64,000 nt of DNA from Pagrus major (Eukaryota > Chordata > Actinopteri > Spariformes > Sparidae), in NCBI RefSeq assembly GCF_040436345.1, contig NC_133235.1, forward strand, positions 17,942,660-18,006,659. The letters run 5' to 3'. Under the pieces are notes generated by a model. That model made no database searches. It was not told the DNA's origin and saw nothing but the letters and a program-made list of their open reading frames with translations. Position 1 is the first letter of the stretch. Every line of letters begins with the position of its first letter. Positions 26,530-38,877 of the stretch are shown piece by piece. A program made the translations under genes and the position numbers.

Positions 26530-27532
26530 GTGCTGAGTGCTAACAGTGCCTCTGCTGTTTGCTTATACAAACTTTGGGAGGACTTTTTTTCAACTTAAAG
26601 ACTGCACAGCTGGGACTTAAATATGCTGTTATCAGAAAACCCTTTACACACATTAGACTTGACCACTGTCTGCCAGATGACCTGTTTGTTATCCTGGCCC
26701 TTTGCCTCAGCCAACACAAAACTAAGTGCCTGAATTAGTTTACAATAACACATTTATGTAGCCATGAGACAGTATGTGTCAAATTGGGCTTTTGATGATT
26801 TACTGGATAAATATTTACAACATTCCAGAGAAATGGGGTGTGAAAGTAAGCCAGGACAAATCCTTCAATCTCCTACTGATATTTTGCCTGTACGTATCTC
26901 TGTATTTTTCCACATCCAGTGGAAGTGGAAGAACTGCTTTACTTTGTTTATGATCAGTTAAGATTGCGACAGTGTTTTCTTCAGCTGACTCACAGTATTG
27001 GCCTCTTTCTATCATTTGATACAGGGTTGATGATCTAGTTCAGGGTATACGAGTCACTGTCTTTACATTGAAAGCATATTGTGTAAAAACATAACAAACT
27101 CCATAGTTATATTTCATACAAAGGCATATTGTATTTAATGAGTGAATGTTTTGGTTGCGTTCTGTAACCTTGTTCTCGTGTGAAAATACCAGAAAGTTTT
27201 CTTTTCTAAATTATTGAGACACTGCCTTTTTAGGCCTCTTGAGTTTTTGTTTTTAAAAATTTAAAAAAGTCTTAAGTACAGTTATATATATTGAATAATT
27301 AATATTTTTTACTTAATTTAAAAATAATTCTTGGTTCAAGTTTGTTGAAACTGAAGCTGTTTGACTGCCTTAATCGTCATTTAATAAGTGAATTGGCCAT
27401 ATTTTTGATCTGACATATCAGATGTTAAGAGCCTTAAGTGGAACTTTTGTATATTTATAGTTTTGTTTGATTACAAGTCATGTTTTTTGTTACAATTTGT
27501 TGTTTATTTGCACATTTTTTAAATGTTTTTTC

Positions 27533-27538
27533 AATAAA
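27533..27538 (+). terminator. e2f5: Polyadenylation signal of e2f5
   Basis: AATAAA stands about 1 kb after the stop codon, in an AT-rich 3' UTR without an earlier canonical AATAAA. A T-rich element follows. Confidence 0.65.
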
Positions 27539-27559
27539 TGGACATAATCTTGATTTACA

Positions 27560-30500
27560 ATCTTTTCTTTTCCCACAAGTTTAATTTTAAAATATGAAAT
27601 GAGACAAACAAAACAAATTACTTCAACATGTACTGTACTTTAATTTTGTAAGACTTTGTTGAGAAGAGTTGACATGGTTGTCTTAAACAATACAGAAGGC
27701 TTTGTTAATAACACATGAGCTCAAAGTTGAATCCCCAGATTGAGACAGTTTTTTTTTTTTTTTTTTTTTTTTGGCTTCGTAAAATATGTTGCTCCATTGA
27801 CAGATGGCAAACCTTAAATGGTTTCCACATGGATCTGTATGCATGCCAGAGCATGACCTGCAGCATCACTTAAACCACTTGATTTTTACCAGCTGGGCTG
27901 CAGGAAGAAAAGACATTTAAATCAAACTGTTTTCTTCGAATCAATGAGGAAGTGCTCAAAGTCAGGCAGGCAGTGAACAGTCAAATGTGTTTACATTTTG
28001 TCTGAGAGATTAATGACCCATCAAACCACAGCAAACATGTGCCTAAAAGGAAGAATACAATCAGAAATGCTAAATATTCAAACTATTTAGTGCTGTGTTT
28101 GTCTTATTTACAACTGGAGACAATGTTTTTATCTGATACAGACGACAGGCTGACAATCCCTCCTGTGTCATTGCCCCCTGACCTTTTATCCACCAAGTCA
28201 TGCAATGAATTTGCTTCATTCAGTTCCTCCATATCAGATATAAGGTCTGTTAGGCATCTATTTAAGTGGACAGATTTTGAACCTATCAGCTATAAAATCT
28301 TGGAAGTAATTGTACAACATCTGAAATCTTTCTCCTTCAGCCTTCAGATTCTACCTACAGGGTTAGGGTTAGGGTTTTCTACCGCACAGCATCAGATCTT
28401 AAACAAGTACACACTTATCTACTCTCATGTTATTTCCCAAAGGTGCAGAAAACTGCAGTTATTGAATCACTCTTAAAAATGGGTTCACATATTATGACTT
28501 TTTGACTTATTAAAGGACACCTATTATGATTTTTTTTCCCTTCATGTTCAGTGTTTTATACAGGCTCCTGTTTATGTAAAATATCTTGAAAGTTAAAACG
28601 GTCATAGTCCGCACCAACAGAAGCTCCTCTCTCCCACAGAAAACACTGCTCCTGAAACGTCTCGTCAGTAGTCTTCAATTCTGTGACTTTGTGACATCAC
28701 ACTACGTCACAATGTCACACATTTGCATTATTTATGCCACGCAGCTAGTGTGGCACGTTAAAAATTGAGTCAGCACGGTCTGTTGTGGTATGCGGTGCTG
28801 GCTCAGGCATGTGTGAGCTGACCAATCAGAGCAGACTGGGTAGTCAGCAGGGCGGCCTTAAAGAGACAGGAGCTAAAACAGAGCGTCTCAGACAGAGGGA
28901 GAATACAGTGCTGCAACACTGGACAGTATGAGAAAACTGATGGGTTTTTTTGAGCATTCAAGCATGTAAACCTATTCTAGTAGTAACCCAAAATAAAATG
29001 TACTTAAAGTTGTGAAACAGTTTGGCTCGGTTTAGGGACTAAAACTATCTGGTTAGGTTGAGGAAAAGATCATGCTTTGAGTCATAGTGAGTATGTTACT
29101 TACATAAGCTCAGTCACATAAGTTACCTTACTTATGCAACTTAAAAGCAATCAGCTCTCTGGGGGAGAAGTCCAGTGTATGACCCATCCAACCACCCCCT
29201 GCCTCTGTTTTTTCTGGCTCTTTTATATAGTGTTTTGATGTGCTGTCAGTGGGAACAAGCTGTAATTACACATCTGAGGGTACAAAAATGATGTGGAGTT
29301 TCTCAAGGCTCTATTCTTGGGCCTCTGCTTTTCAACATCTACATGCTCCCACTAGATAATGGAAAACAACAAAATATCTTACCTTAAATACGCTACCAAA
29401 ACACACATTTATGTACCAATATCACGGGTTGACTGGTCCCCATACAAGCATTTAGCAGGTGTATTTAGAAAGTCATCTATTGGCTGTGTTATCAAGTTAA
29501 ATAAAGATAAAATTGTCTTCATACACTCTTTAAATATCTCTTCTTAATGCTTTTCTGTCTTATGTAAATCAATATGAATCGCCCTGTTATCGAAAGTTGC
29601 TATACAAAATATTCCTTTTAAATAAGGCAGTGTCTTGTCTTGCAAGTCTGCAAAGGTCGGCAAGATTAGCACTAACACTGACTTATCTTAATATGTACAG
29701 TGTCCTGATGCTGGACTTTCCACAAGTGTATGACTAAATGTTTGAATATGTGCAACCCTCCCTCTCTGTGCAGCTACACGTGATATACACAGAATATGTT
29801 CTCACTAATCTTGTTTGGGAAAAGTGTTAAAAGAAAGCCTTCCTTATCACTTTGTAAAAAGGCTACTTGAGTTGTTTTCCAGTCTGTTGCACTGACTTCT
29901 CTGTGTGATCACAGATAAACTGTAAAGTACGTGTGCAGTTAATTCATCTCAGATGTTTGGAGGAATTCAGGAAACAACAAAGCTCTGGTTTCCTTCATTA
30001 AATCACACTGGATGTAGATCTGGCACAAGAATCTGCAAGAAACACCACCAGTGTAAAAAAAGCTCCCTGGTAGATGCTTGAATCTGTGTTGTCTTTTAAT
30101 TATCAGGAAATAAAAGTTGTCATGAGCTGAGGAATGAAATGCATGATCAGAAAATACACAGATCAAGTGGAATAATATTAAAGATCTGCTTCTTCAAGTG
30201 GTGCAGGCATGTGTAGTACATCCGGTTTTATAGCAGATGTGTAGCATCAAGTGGATCAGGAGTATTTACTTCAGTTGATTACAATTTAAACAAGCATCAT
30301 TTCAAACAAGCAGTTACAAAGTTCTAGGTCATACATAGTTTCACAAATAGATCTTGTTTTTCTTCTTCTATTTCACTGTATAATGCGTCATGACGGGTAT
30401 CAAGTATCAGCTTGAGTCTTAGCTGTACTTTGTTCTTTGTGGACAGCTGGAAATGTTTTGAATGTCTCTTGTGAAATCCTGGAAGAACATCTGTTACCTC

Positions 30501-30590
30501 ATTGATCTGGATAAACAAAACCAAATTAAGCTTGTCAGGTGTTCTGCAAAGAAAGTTTTTGATTCTGGTAACACTTTATAACAACCATCA
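27560..30590. other. Gene-free interval between e2f5 and ackr4, left part
   Basis: No supported gene. It holds a T22 run (27750-27771) and a four-unit GGTTAG stretch at 28361. A block at 28508-28930 starts AAAGGACACCTATTATGATT, contains CTGACCAATCAGAGCAGACT and AAAGAGACAGGAGCTAAAAC, and reads like a common teleost repeat. A 145-codon frame at 28039-28476 crosses low-complexity DNA and resembles nothing I know. Confidence 0.6.
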
Positions 30591-30627
30591 TTAATAAATG
30601 CTTCATTAAACTTTAGTTATTTGACCT

Positions 30628-31041
30628 TAAAGTGTAACTCTCACCAAAATGCAACCTAGACTTTTTTTGTGAATGTACCCGAGTCAAACCTTCGTGTAAA
30701 AGCATAATTACGACGAAAAAGCCACTTTTAAGATTTACCGTAGTTTCGTTTTCAAAATCACTATTTTTAAAACACAAAGAAGACTCGACACAACATGAAA
30801 CTTTGCTGGTAGTATCACCAGGGTCTCGTAACATGGAGGAGAAAGCTCCATGTTACGTCGGGGATGCTACCATACAGCTGCCCCTAGCACGCAATTGAAA
30901 GTGATTTTGACCTGAACACGAAACTGCGGTAAATCTTAAAAGTGGCTTTTTCGTCGTCATAATGCTTTTACACGAAGGTTTGACTCAGGTACATTCACAA
31001 AAAAAAGCCTAGATTGCATTTTGGCGAGTTACACTTTAACA
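30628..31041. mobile_element. MITE with long terminal inverted repeats and TTAA ends
   Basis: The left arm (TTAAAGTGTAACTCTCACCA to about 30745) and the right arm (from about 30925 to GAGTTACACTTTAA) are near-perfect inverted copies of more than 110 bases, sharing AAGCCACTTTTAAGATTTAC and CGAAGGTTTGACTC in mirror image. TTAA at both outer ends suggests a piggyBac- or Kolobok-like TTAA target. It is inserted in an older repeat (CATTAATAAATGCTTCATTA on one side, ATGATTAATAAATACTG on the other). No transposase frame. Confidence 0.8.
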
Positions 31042-32146
31042 AACAATGAGATGTTTTATAAACCGTTGTTTTGAAGCAATTGTTTATAGTGAAGTTGCAG
31101 ATGATGTTTATAATACTTTGTGAATGATTAATAAATACTGTGCAGTTTATCCAAAAATATTATTTGAATGGCGATTATAAAGTTGCAACTGACGTTTATA
31201 AAGTTTACAAATGTTTAATAAATGTTATAAAGCATTGAAAGTCACTATCATGCCTACTATAAAAAAACAGTCAAAACATAAAATATCGTCAGGTCCAAAC
31301 CTGACAAAACATAAAAGCCAAATTCTCTTTTAGCGACAGCTGCAGCAGCATCGGTCTGTCAGTCCACCACTTTGATCCAAACTGAAATATTTAAACAAGC
31401 ATTGGACAGATTGCCATGAAATCTGGTCCAGACATCCTTTTCTCTCTCAGGATGAAATGTAACTTTGTGGACCAAGGTTTAAAAACTGACTAAACAAATC
31501 CAACTTGACAGAGTGAATATTTTTCTTTGCTGCTTGGAAGTGTCATTGGAAGAGACATAAAAACAGGTACATTTATCACAATTTACATGTATTAATCACT
31601 TTTTTATTGGCCATATGTGATGTTACGTGAAAAATGAGACCGTCCTGTCTGTCTCGGTTGCCTATACAAGACTTTGGACGATTTGTTTAAGTTGTTTAAT
31701 GCTGCTGGACTGTGGATTTCTTTGTCGGATTTTTCCCGACAGTCCAAAGGATGTGACTTCATGCACATTCTCAATGTAAGAGATGGAGTCCACTAATATA
31801 AACTAACAATCTGGGTCGGATCATTCTTAGAATAAATGTTATTTTCATGGCAGAGTGCTGAGGATGAACTGAGGAGTCTCACAGTCTGAGGAAAGAAGCT
31901 GTTCTGTCGTCTGTTGGTAAAGAACAGTGATACTTTCTTTCCTTGTAGCTGCTTTAACAAAAACAAGACCTCACAATAACAACCACCTGTTTGAAATGTT
32001 TTAGTTAAAATGGAATTTTTGTACCAGTTAATGATTTCCACACATTGCGCCTACTGCTGCTGTTTCCTAAAAAACAAGCATCCCAAAGTTCTTGCATCCA
32101 CACATCTAAACTAAATAACTGATTCTGAGACACAGTTTTCACTGTC
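31042..32146. other. Interval left of ackr4, probably including its 3' UTR
   Basis: No other gene is supported. 31380-31500 matches a dispersed teleost repeat (see 25560-25960). The part next to the ackr4 stop codon (32146 leftward) probably holds the receptor's 3' UTR, but I cannot choose its polyadenylation signal with confidence. Confidence 0.45.
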
Positions 32147-33283
32147 TCATATTGAGAATGTGTTTGTCTCTTGGGATGCACTGTGGGAGTTAAAGGACAT
32201 GTCTATCCCTTCCTCCTCTGCAGGATTCTCTGTCCTCTTCCTCCTCCTTCTCTTCTCTCCAAACCTCTTGGCCACTTTCATCATGTGCTGCCTGAAGGAG
32301 GACCCCACGAAGGCGTAGAGGATGGGGTTGAGGCAGCAGTGAGTGAGGGCCAAGCTCTCCGTCACCTGAGCCGCCTGATCCAACACTTTACTCGTCCCGC
32401 AGTGGGTCACCAAGGCGTAGACTGAGTCCATTGCTCTGTACACCTTCAGCACGTTATAAGGCAGCTGAGTGACCACAAACACCCCCACCACTATCAGGAG
32501 AACTTGGACAGCTTTACACTTCTTGCTTCTAATCTCAATAGGGAGGTCCTTTAGTGCTCGGCCTACGTTCCAATAGCAGATCACCATGACCAGGAGAGGA
32601 AGCAGGAAGCCCAGCAGCACCTCTGCCATCTCCAGGGCAGCTTTCCCCCCTCTAGCCATCGACGAAGGGTAGATAGCCAGACAGATGTTCCTATTAGATG
32701 CCCATCTCACCTCTGAGAGAATCAAATCAGGAAGACCGAGGATGAAAGCTGTCGCCCAAACAACTAAACACATCCTCCAGCAGTGTCTCCTGCAGAACAT
32801 CCTCTGCAGCCACCCTCTTTGGTCTCTACCCTGCGCCCTGGCTAACGCTAAGTACCGATCCAGGCTGATGCAGGCAAGCAGCAGCATGCAGCAGGTGAAG
32901 TTGACCGTGTAGCAGACCGACACGATCTTACAGACGACCTCCCCCAGCTCCCAGCCCCTCGCCGCATCCGCAGCCCAGAAAGGCAGCGTGAAGAGCAGCA
33001 GCAGGTCGGCCACAGCCAGGTGGGTCAGGAAGATGTCCATCATGGTCTTGAGGCGTTTGTGGTAGGCGTAGACGGCCACGACGGAGGCGTTTCCTGCCAG
33101 GCCCACCACCAGACACACAGTGTACATGACGGGGAGGAAGACCCCTGCGAAGGAACGGACGTCACCTTTCTCACAGAGGGTCGGGTAGTCATCGTAGCTG
33201 AAGTTGCCGCTGATGTTTTCATGGTAGTTGTAGTCCTCCTCTGAGACGTCCATGATCATCAGATGAAGCTGTGAGGACGACAT
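32147..33283 (-). CDS. ackr4: ackr4, atypical chemokine receptor 4 (CCRL1-like), 378 residues
   Basis: The gene is a single open coding exon for a class A seven-helix receptor. Helices lie near residues 48-74, 82-104, 117-141, 169-190, 216-240, 257-281 and 305-328. The four chemokine-receptor cysteines are C37, C118, C201 and C295. N23 (NIS) and N27 (NFS) are N-glycosylation sites. The TM3 end reads DRYLALA (142-148), where signalling chemokine receptors have DRYLAIV. TM7 has NPILY (319-323). Matches to human ACKR4 include [32 protein letters not shown] and the last residues TFSI. ACKR4 scavenges CCL19, CCL21 and CCL25 through arrestin without G-protein signalling. M11 is an alternative start. 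An acceptor-like TTTAG just upstream suggests a 5' non-coding exon. Which teleost paralogue (a or b) was not decided. Confidence 0.9.
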   Translation of the reverse strand: MSSSQLHLMIMDVSEEDYNYHENISGNFSYDDYPTLCEKGDVRSFAGVFLPVMYTVCLVVGLAGNASVVAVYAYHKRLKTMMDIFLTHLAVADLLLLFTLPFWAADAARGWELGEVVCKIVSVCYTVNFTCCMLLLACISLDRYLALARAQGRDQRGWLQRMFCRRHCWRMCLVVWATAFILGLPDLILSEVRWASNRNICLAIYPSSMARGGKAALEMAEVLLGFLLPLLVMVICYWNVGRALKDLPIEIRSKKCKAVQVLLIVVGVFVVTQLPYNVLKVYRAMDSVYALVTHCGTSKVLDQAAQVTESLALTHCCLNPILYAFVGSSFRQHMMKVAKRFGEKRRRRKRTENPAEEEGIDMSFNSHSASQETNTFSI

Positions 33284-33394
33284 TTTGAATTACCACTTTA
33301 CCTAAAGCCACAAGCAGCTGGAGTCCATTCCCACCAGTTAAAGAAAAAAATTCAAATAAAATGAAAAATTTGCCCTGATAAAAAAAATGTATAT

Positions 33395-33665
33395 TCATAA
33401 TTAAGAGATAAAAAGTCAAAATAATGAGATAAATGTTGACTCAGGATTATGAGTTTTATCTCATAATTTCAACTCTATGTCAGAATGTTGACTTCTTATC
33501 TTATAAATCTGAGTTTTTGTCCCATAATGTTTTTTATCTCATAATTGTAACTTTTTTTAATCATAAATATGACTTTTTCAATCATATTTTTATAACTTTT
33601 ACTTTCTTATCCATAATTCTGACTTTTATCACATAACTATAACTTTTATCTCATATTTATGACTT
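33395..33665. repeat. Degenerate ~20-bp tandem repeat upstream of ackr4
   Basis: The phrase TTTATCTCATAATTNTGACT recurs about ten times with changes (for instance TTTTATCTCATAATTTCAAC, TTTTTTATCTCATAATTGTA). It makes a chance 67-codon frame. A related phrase built on CTCGAAATGTCAAGTTTATT is at 35221-35275. Confidence 0.65.
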
Positions 33666-34629
33666 AACCATGGTAACCAAACATTTTTTCATCAAGCTTA
33701 GTTTTCAACTTAATTGTTTTATTTAACCGGCAGAAATGAGCTTCCATATAAGCCGGTGTCTGAACTTAATATTCTCATAACAATAAAGCTTTCTTTGTTT
33801 TACAGCTGGACTGGAGCTAGAATTGGCCCCAGAACAGGAAAATGGAAATGAAACAAACCTCAAGTTTGGGGAGAAACATCTGAAGAAGGAACACTGAAGT
33901 CCGTAAATGATTTTGTGATTGTATTTATTCTTGTGCCCTGATAACATCGATGTCAACATACTCTACTTGTTGACTTTTGGATATCGTGTCCTGACCGGAA
34001 TTGAACCTTCCTGTTTTACCATCACTAAGATAAATAATGTGGGTTTCCGCCTCCCTTCAAAGGAGTTCAAAGGACAGAGGAAGATACTGTACAAAGTTTA
34101 CATAAGTGTAGGTTGGATAAGCTATCAAATTTCCCTGGAGATCCCCCGTCTGAGATTTCTCCTGTTTCTGAATTAACATGCTCGAGATGAAGAGTTTTGA
34201 GTGACTGATTATTAAAGTACTTCTCATACTTTTTACATGACTGAGAGTACCACATCCCTGTTTGACCACCAGTGCTGGAACTAAGTACATTTACTGAATT
34301 ACTGCTGCCCTCTGTGTGAATTCAACAAGACGCCAATTCTTACATATTGCACCTTTAACCCTCACGCAACTGTGGATACATTTTATGTTTTTTTACTTTC
34401 ATTTTTTGGGATCATTTTGGCTGTATTACTGCATATTGCATACATTTTTTTCTTTTAATTTCAACCTCAGCTCTTAAAAATGTCTATAACACACTGTGTA
34501 TATTAGAGGCAGACAGCCAACCCACTGTCAGTACAGCATAAAACCCTGCATCCCATGTTATCAGGCTTTCATTTTGTGGTCCTGGATGAGTTTTTGTAAT
34601 TTTTACTAATTTTCACCAAATAGGGCAAT

Positions 34630-34880
34630 TTAGCTCTATTTTGCCCCATAGGCCATTTTGTACTTTATGTGATGATAGCTGCCTGGGGAATGAATATCAT
34701 GTTTTGTTTGAGTGTAAAAACACAAATATTGTTGATAACAGAAAGAAATATTTGCCAAAACACTTTGTTAATCATCCGTCTATGTTTAAACTTAAACTGT
34801 TATTGCTGACTGATAAAGCAAAGCTTGTATGTAAACTAGGAACATTTTGAGTAATGTTTTGCCTTTCTTTAAATAAATTG
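34630..34880 (+). mobile_element. 3' remnant of a non-LTR retrotransposon (LINE)
   Basis: A frame at 34641-34850 encodes CTLCDDSCLGNEYHVLFEC followed by a Lys/Leu-rich tail. The CxxC...H...C pattern with GNEYHVLFEC is typical of the C-terminal end of LINE reverse-transcriptase polyproteins. Nothing upstream reads as reverse transcriptase, so this is a 5'-truncated copy. Confidence 0.6.
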
Positions 34881-36104
34881 GCTTGTGCTGGGAATCTATT
34901 CTGGTTGTTTATTACTGTATTATGCTTTTGTTTTGTGTTTGTACTCCTCAGCAGTCAGCTCTTCTGGTCCATCAAATCCAGTTAGTGGAGCAACTGTGAG
35001 CTGTCCGAGCCTACAGTCTCTGCCATTGCTACATCTTTGGAGCGTAACGTTCTGTGTGTTGTGTAACAATCTCTTCAAAGTCCTAATACTTACACACTGT
35101 GTTTATGAGCTAACACAGAAATATATTCTTTGTTACTAAAGCTGATTCTGAAGTATAGTTTCACCACTTCATCTACACAAGGCTTTTTGTTGAGGCAGTC
35201 ACATACCCTGTAGTCTCACAAGGTCGACTTCAATCTCGAAATGTCAAGTTTATTCTCGACATTTCAACTTGTCCATAATGACAAAAAAAACCCAACTTCC
35301 TCCTCTTTTTTATTTTCCTCACCCCTGGCCCTAATACTCTACTGTAGATAAAGACCACATTTAGCACAAATAAATGCTCAATGTCAAAAACTGCCATAAA
35401 AAGTGAAAATAACATTTTTTGTGTATTTTCTTTATTTTTTCAATAAAAAAAACCCAGTGGCATCATGTTAACAAACTGGTATTCAAAGGGTTAAAATCCT
35501 GAAAATGAATGAATATTTGGTAGTTATTATCAGGACTGATGTTGGTTGAAAAATGTAACCCAGTGAAAGTTGTAAATAATATTAATATATAGTATTTTTA
35601 TGGCAGTTTCTGACATGGGACATTTTTTTGTTGTTGTACTAAATGTGTTTTTTTTATCAGTTGTATGAGGGTTAAGTGACTTTACAGAAGGCTGCTTCAG
35701 TAAATAGTCACATCCCACCACAGAGGAAATGTTATGGACACTACCAGCATTAAGTAACGTTAATACGGTAATGTTGAAGTAAATCAGCGGCACAGACTGT
35801 ACCCTGTAAAAATGCAACAAACGCATCACATCTTCCTCCCTTGAACCCACCCTGCACGAACCGGGCTGCAGCTGAAGTGTTACAACAAAGACAGATACAG
35901 ATAATAACAATAATAATAATAATGTTGCTGCGTGATGTCTGATAGATACTCACGATGTTTTATTCATCAGTCTGTCCCGGAGTGGCTCATGGAGGCTCCA
36001 AAGTTTCTGTTTTTTTAAAATGTTTTTCGGCGGGTTCGTTTGATTCCACGCCCAGGACGCGCAGCACACGTGGGCGGGGACTTATAGACAGATCTTCTAC
36101 TTCA

Positions 36105-36832
36105 CTACAGATAAGATTTGGCTTTGAAAGCAGTGAATGTGTCTTCTGTAAAAGTGATGTTGAAACAGCAGAGCAGCTATTTTTTCATGCCCCCATACCC
36201 AGCTATACTGGAGAAAGTTAGCTGGGTAACAACATTACAACAGAGCCTGTTTTAGATCATAATAGTATTGTTCATGGCGTCTTATTAAAGGTGCACTATG
36301 TAGTTTTGGGGAAGAATTTTTAATAAAAAGAGAAATATCTTCATTAACTGATTATTCTATACCTAAACAATCTCTCTTTGTGTTCATGACTGAATAAACT
36401 GAATAAACAAACTGACCTTAAAGGACAACACAGTTTCATACTGTGGCGGACCCTGCCACCTATCTAGCTTCAAACGTTGTGTTCTGGGGACCTTATTTTC
36501 CTCTGAGAACAGCTTGTTTATTCAGCAACGGAAAAAAAAAAAAATCTGTTTCTATTATTACCTTGTTAAGATTGTAATATTTACATTTTTTCTCCAAAAC
36601 TACATGATGCTTTTAAATTTTTAATTTAGCTAAAAAACTAGACCTCTTGGTCAATGTTTTGAGAATCTTAGCTACTTTTTTTATTCATAAAGCTAAATGT
36701 ATAAAACCCCGGCCATCTTCTTATCATGAAATCCCACTTTATATTAAGTCCCTGAAATTGATGAAGTCCAAAACTTCCAAAGATCTCTGTGTATTATTAG
36801 AAAATGACATCACCAATGAAATACTTTGATCT
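36105..36832 (+). mobile_element. L1/Tx1-like LINE C-terminal remnant interrupted by a MITE
   Basis: The frame before the break encodes FGFESSECVFCKSDVETAEQ and LFF, like the C-x2-C-ET-x-HLF ending of fish L1-type elements. After 36615 the frame encodes FFIHKAKCIKPRPS and, further on, KLMKSKTSKDL, like the final FHIHKCK...KxxKNKKA stretch of the same elements. The parts are separated by the element at 36287-36614. Confidence 0.6.
36287..36614. mobile_element. MITE inserted in a LINE remnant
   Basis: The left end AAAGGTGCACTATGTAGTTT and the right end, read in reverse complement as AAAAGCATCATGTAGTTTTG, are imperfect inverted repeats about 330 bp apart. The left-end wording is one I know from a widespread teleost MITE. 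Its insertion splits the LINE-like coding stretch and is therefore younger than the LINE copy. Confidence 0.65.
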
Positions 36833-38200
36833 ATTTTTACTTTTATTTCCTATTTTCCTTTTTTTTAAATGATAATTTTTGTTTTACCTTTTGCTGCACC
36901 GCTGCTACTTAAGTGTATTGCTTTAAAAGGATGGTAATATCTTCTCTCATCAGAGCTGTGATGGCAGGACAGGACAGAAAGAGAAAAGAATCAACCCCAC
37001 ATAAGATAAAGGGGAAACACTGAACCCTTGTCAGCCCTTTTTCATCTGGATTTTTTTATTTTTTTAATTAATTGATTTATTTTTTATTCAACAAAAAAAA
37101 AACAGATAGAGCTGCCATCCTGAATCTTATGCACCAGCTAAAGATAAGCTACATAAAGCATTTACAGCTCAGTATGAAAGTCATTCTGACTGGGGTCAAA
37201 TAGCTTTTAAATCAGTACAGAAATCTGTCTTACCTTCAGTCCCTGCTTTGTTCCTCTGACCAGAGAGTCTGGAATCAGTCCAGTTTAAAATCCAGTCTTG
37301 TGGCTCCACACGCTGTGAACACACTTCTGAGAATGATGACTCAGAGAGTCCGTGAAAGAAGTCAAGTGACATGAGACAGAAACCAAATCACAGGCAAACC
37401 CTCTGCTTGAGGTGTTTATTGAGGAAACGATTTTTTGTCTTTTTAAACATGCAGGAACATGTTTACACTGACACAAAATCAGATATGTTGAAAGCATTTC
37501 AATAGCAGAGGATCAACACAACAATTAGTCTTACACATATGCCCATATAAAGTTGACTGTTTATGTAAGCTTGCATTTCTGTGAAATGCAAAAAAAAAAA
37601 CCCCATTGTATCTCAATAATGCAATATCATATGTATTTTGGAGGCACTTAAAGCAAGGACCTGTGGTGTCTTGTCCTGTGTTTATTTTTACATCCACACC
37701 CTTATTAATAACTGCACTGCAACTCAAGTGTTTTTTGAATGTTTCCTTCTGTTCTGGGTCCCCCAGAGGCCAAAGGTGGAGCTGCACCACCCAGTAACAG
37801 CCCTGATTGACAGAGGGAACCACATACTCAAGTCAGCGTAGAGAAAAGTACAGAAGCCCTGAGGGGCAGGTGAGAATTTTATTTTTCTGGTGATCCATTT
37901 TCTAAGTCTGATCTACATTATTTTCTCTCCTGTGTTTATGACTTGCGATCAAATGAAGAGAGAACAAAAGAAAGTTTTGAGAGGATAATCTTTCTAAGTT
38001 CCCTATTTTTTTTTCCATCTGTGAAAATGTAAAAAAAAACAAAAACAAAAACAATTCTGGAGAGACTTTTTTTGCTGAGTGAACTACACAGTTCCCCTCT
38101 AAAGACCAGTGTGATGGCAGAAACATATTGTTAAACCTGAAACAGAATATTTGATAACATCCATCTGTTTGTGTGCCAAGCAGAAAACCATACACAATAT
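36833..38200. other. Gene-free interval before the peptide array
   Basis: AT-rich, with A-runs at 37093, 37591 and 38029. Frames of 60-114 codons at 37479-37841 overlap on both strands and resemble nothing known. The block at 38085-38210 (AGACCAGTGTGATGG...GTGCCAAGCAGAAAACCATAC) is already array sequence, repeated downstream of genes A, C and F. Confidence 0.5.
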
Positions 38201-38372
38201 ATGATTTGAAAATCTTTTATTTAGTTAATAATCAAATTATTGCACATTACATAAGCACTTGAGCATACAGCGTATTCATCTCCACTCCTCCATGTAGCAT
38301 GGCGGACCTGGAAAGCTTGTTTTGAACTTGTGTCGTTTGAATGCAGCCGTGAAAGTGTCTGTTCCCATCATA

Positions 38373-38832
38373 TTACTGCAAGATGCTCTTTATTTCCTTA
38401 TGCCCCGGTCGGTCAGTGGTCTAAAGGGTTGAAGACAGAGAGAGACATACTTTAATTTAAACAACAACAAACTCATACAGCTGTCATCAAGTGATGAGCA
38501 CACTGAGAATTGAATTTCACTCAAACTACCGCACCAACCTGATCTACTCTGCCGAAAATGTTGCATGAACGTGGTCTTTTCAAACAGCCCAGCCAAAATC
38601 TGGGCTTCTGTGTTGCTGCCGGGCGTGGTTCCTACAATACAAAGTGAACAAATAAAGCATTAAATCCACAGAAAACCACCTTCTTCAGTCAGAGACCAGC
38701 AGTGGGTCTTCTTACCAGATCAAGAGGCAGTTTTTGATTATCTTCCACCAGAGCGGCTGCATCAGTAGCAGTGAAGGCTGTGATGAGCAGGAAAGACAGA
38801 CACAACAGGACCAGCAGCACACCTTTCTCCAT
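38373..38832 (-). CDS. Array gene A: putative secreted Cys-loop peptide precursor (85 aa, type I)
   Basis: Exons 38716-38832, 38539-38631 and 38373-38420, all phase 0. Residues 1-25 are a strong signal peptide (MEKGVLLVLLCLSFLLITAF...TDA). A short propeptide follows (VEDNQKLPLDL), lacking the RRLRPYL basic end found in other copies. Exon 2 encodes EPRPAATQKPR, then FWLGCLKRPRSCNIFGR and VDQ. The two cysteines are six residues apart, and G-R after NIF may be an amidation signal. The tail is TTDRPGHKEIKSILQ. The exon 2 donor GTTGGT is weak; GTAGAT after FGR is an in-frame alternative. TATA-like box 38870-38877, polyadenylation signal 38216-38221, both on the minus strand. Family unknown: a peptide hormone or a one-disulfide antimicrobial hairpin are both possible. 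Confidence 0.7.
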
Positions 38833-38869
38833 GGCTGATGAATTAAAGAGTCTGACACACACACAGGTC

Positions 38870-38877
38870 TTAATATA
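38870..38877 (-). promoter_or_regulatory. TATA box of gene A, conserved in all seven array genes
   Basis: TATATTAA on the minus strand lies about 40 bases before the ATG, preceded by CTCTTTTGTGGTTGG. The same box is at 41690-41697, 44391-44398, 48546-48553, 52649-52656, 54448-54455 and 59280-59287. A start of transcription 25-30 bases downstream would leave a 5' UTR of only about 10-20 bases. The roughly 100 bases before each ATG are nearly identical in all copies. Confidence 0.75.

Noticed and set aside
28039-28476. 145-codon frame between e2f5 and ackr4
   Set aside because: It contains a GGTTAG run and common repeat wording, with no family resemblance or splice support.
38390-38596. Alternative frame of exon 2 in the array (MAGLFEKTTF..., and GTTPGSETQMLAG in copy C)
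   Set aside because: Exon 1 ends in phase 0, which selects the WLGC frame. In that frame C/F differences are synonymous and indels are whole codons; in the other frame they are not.
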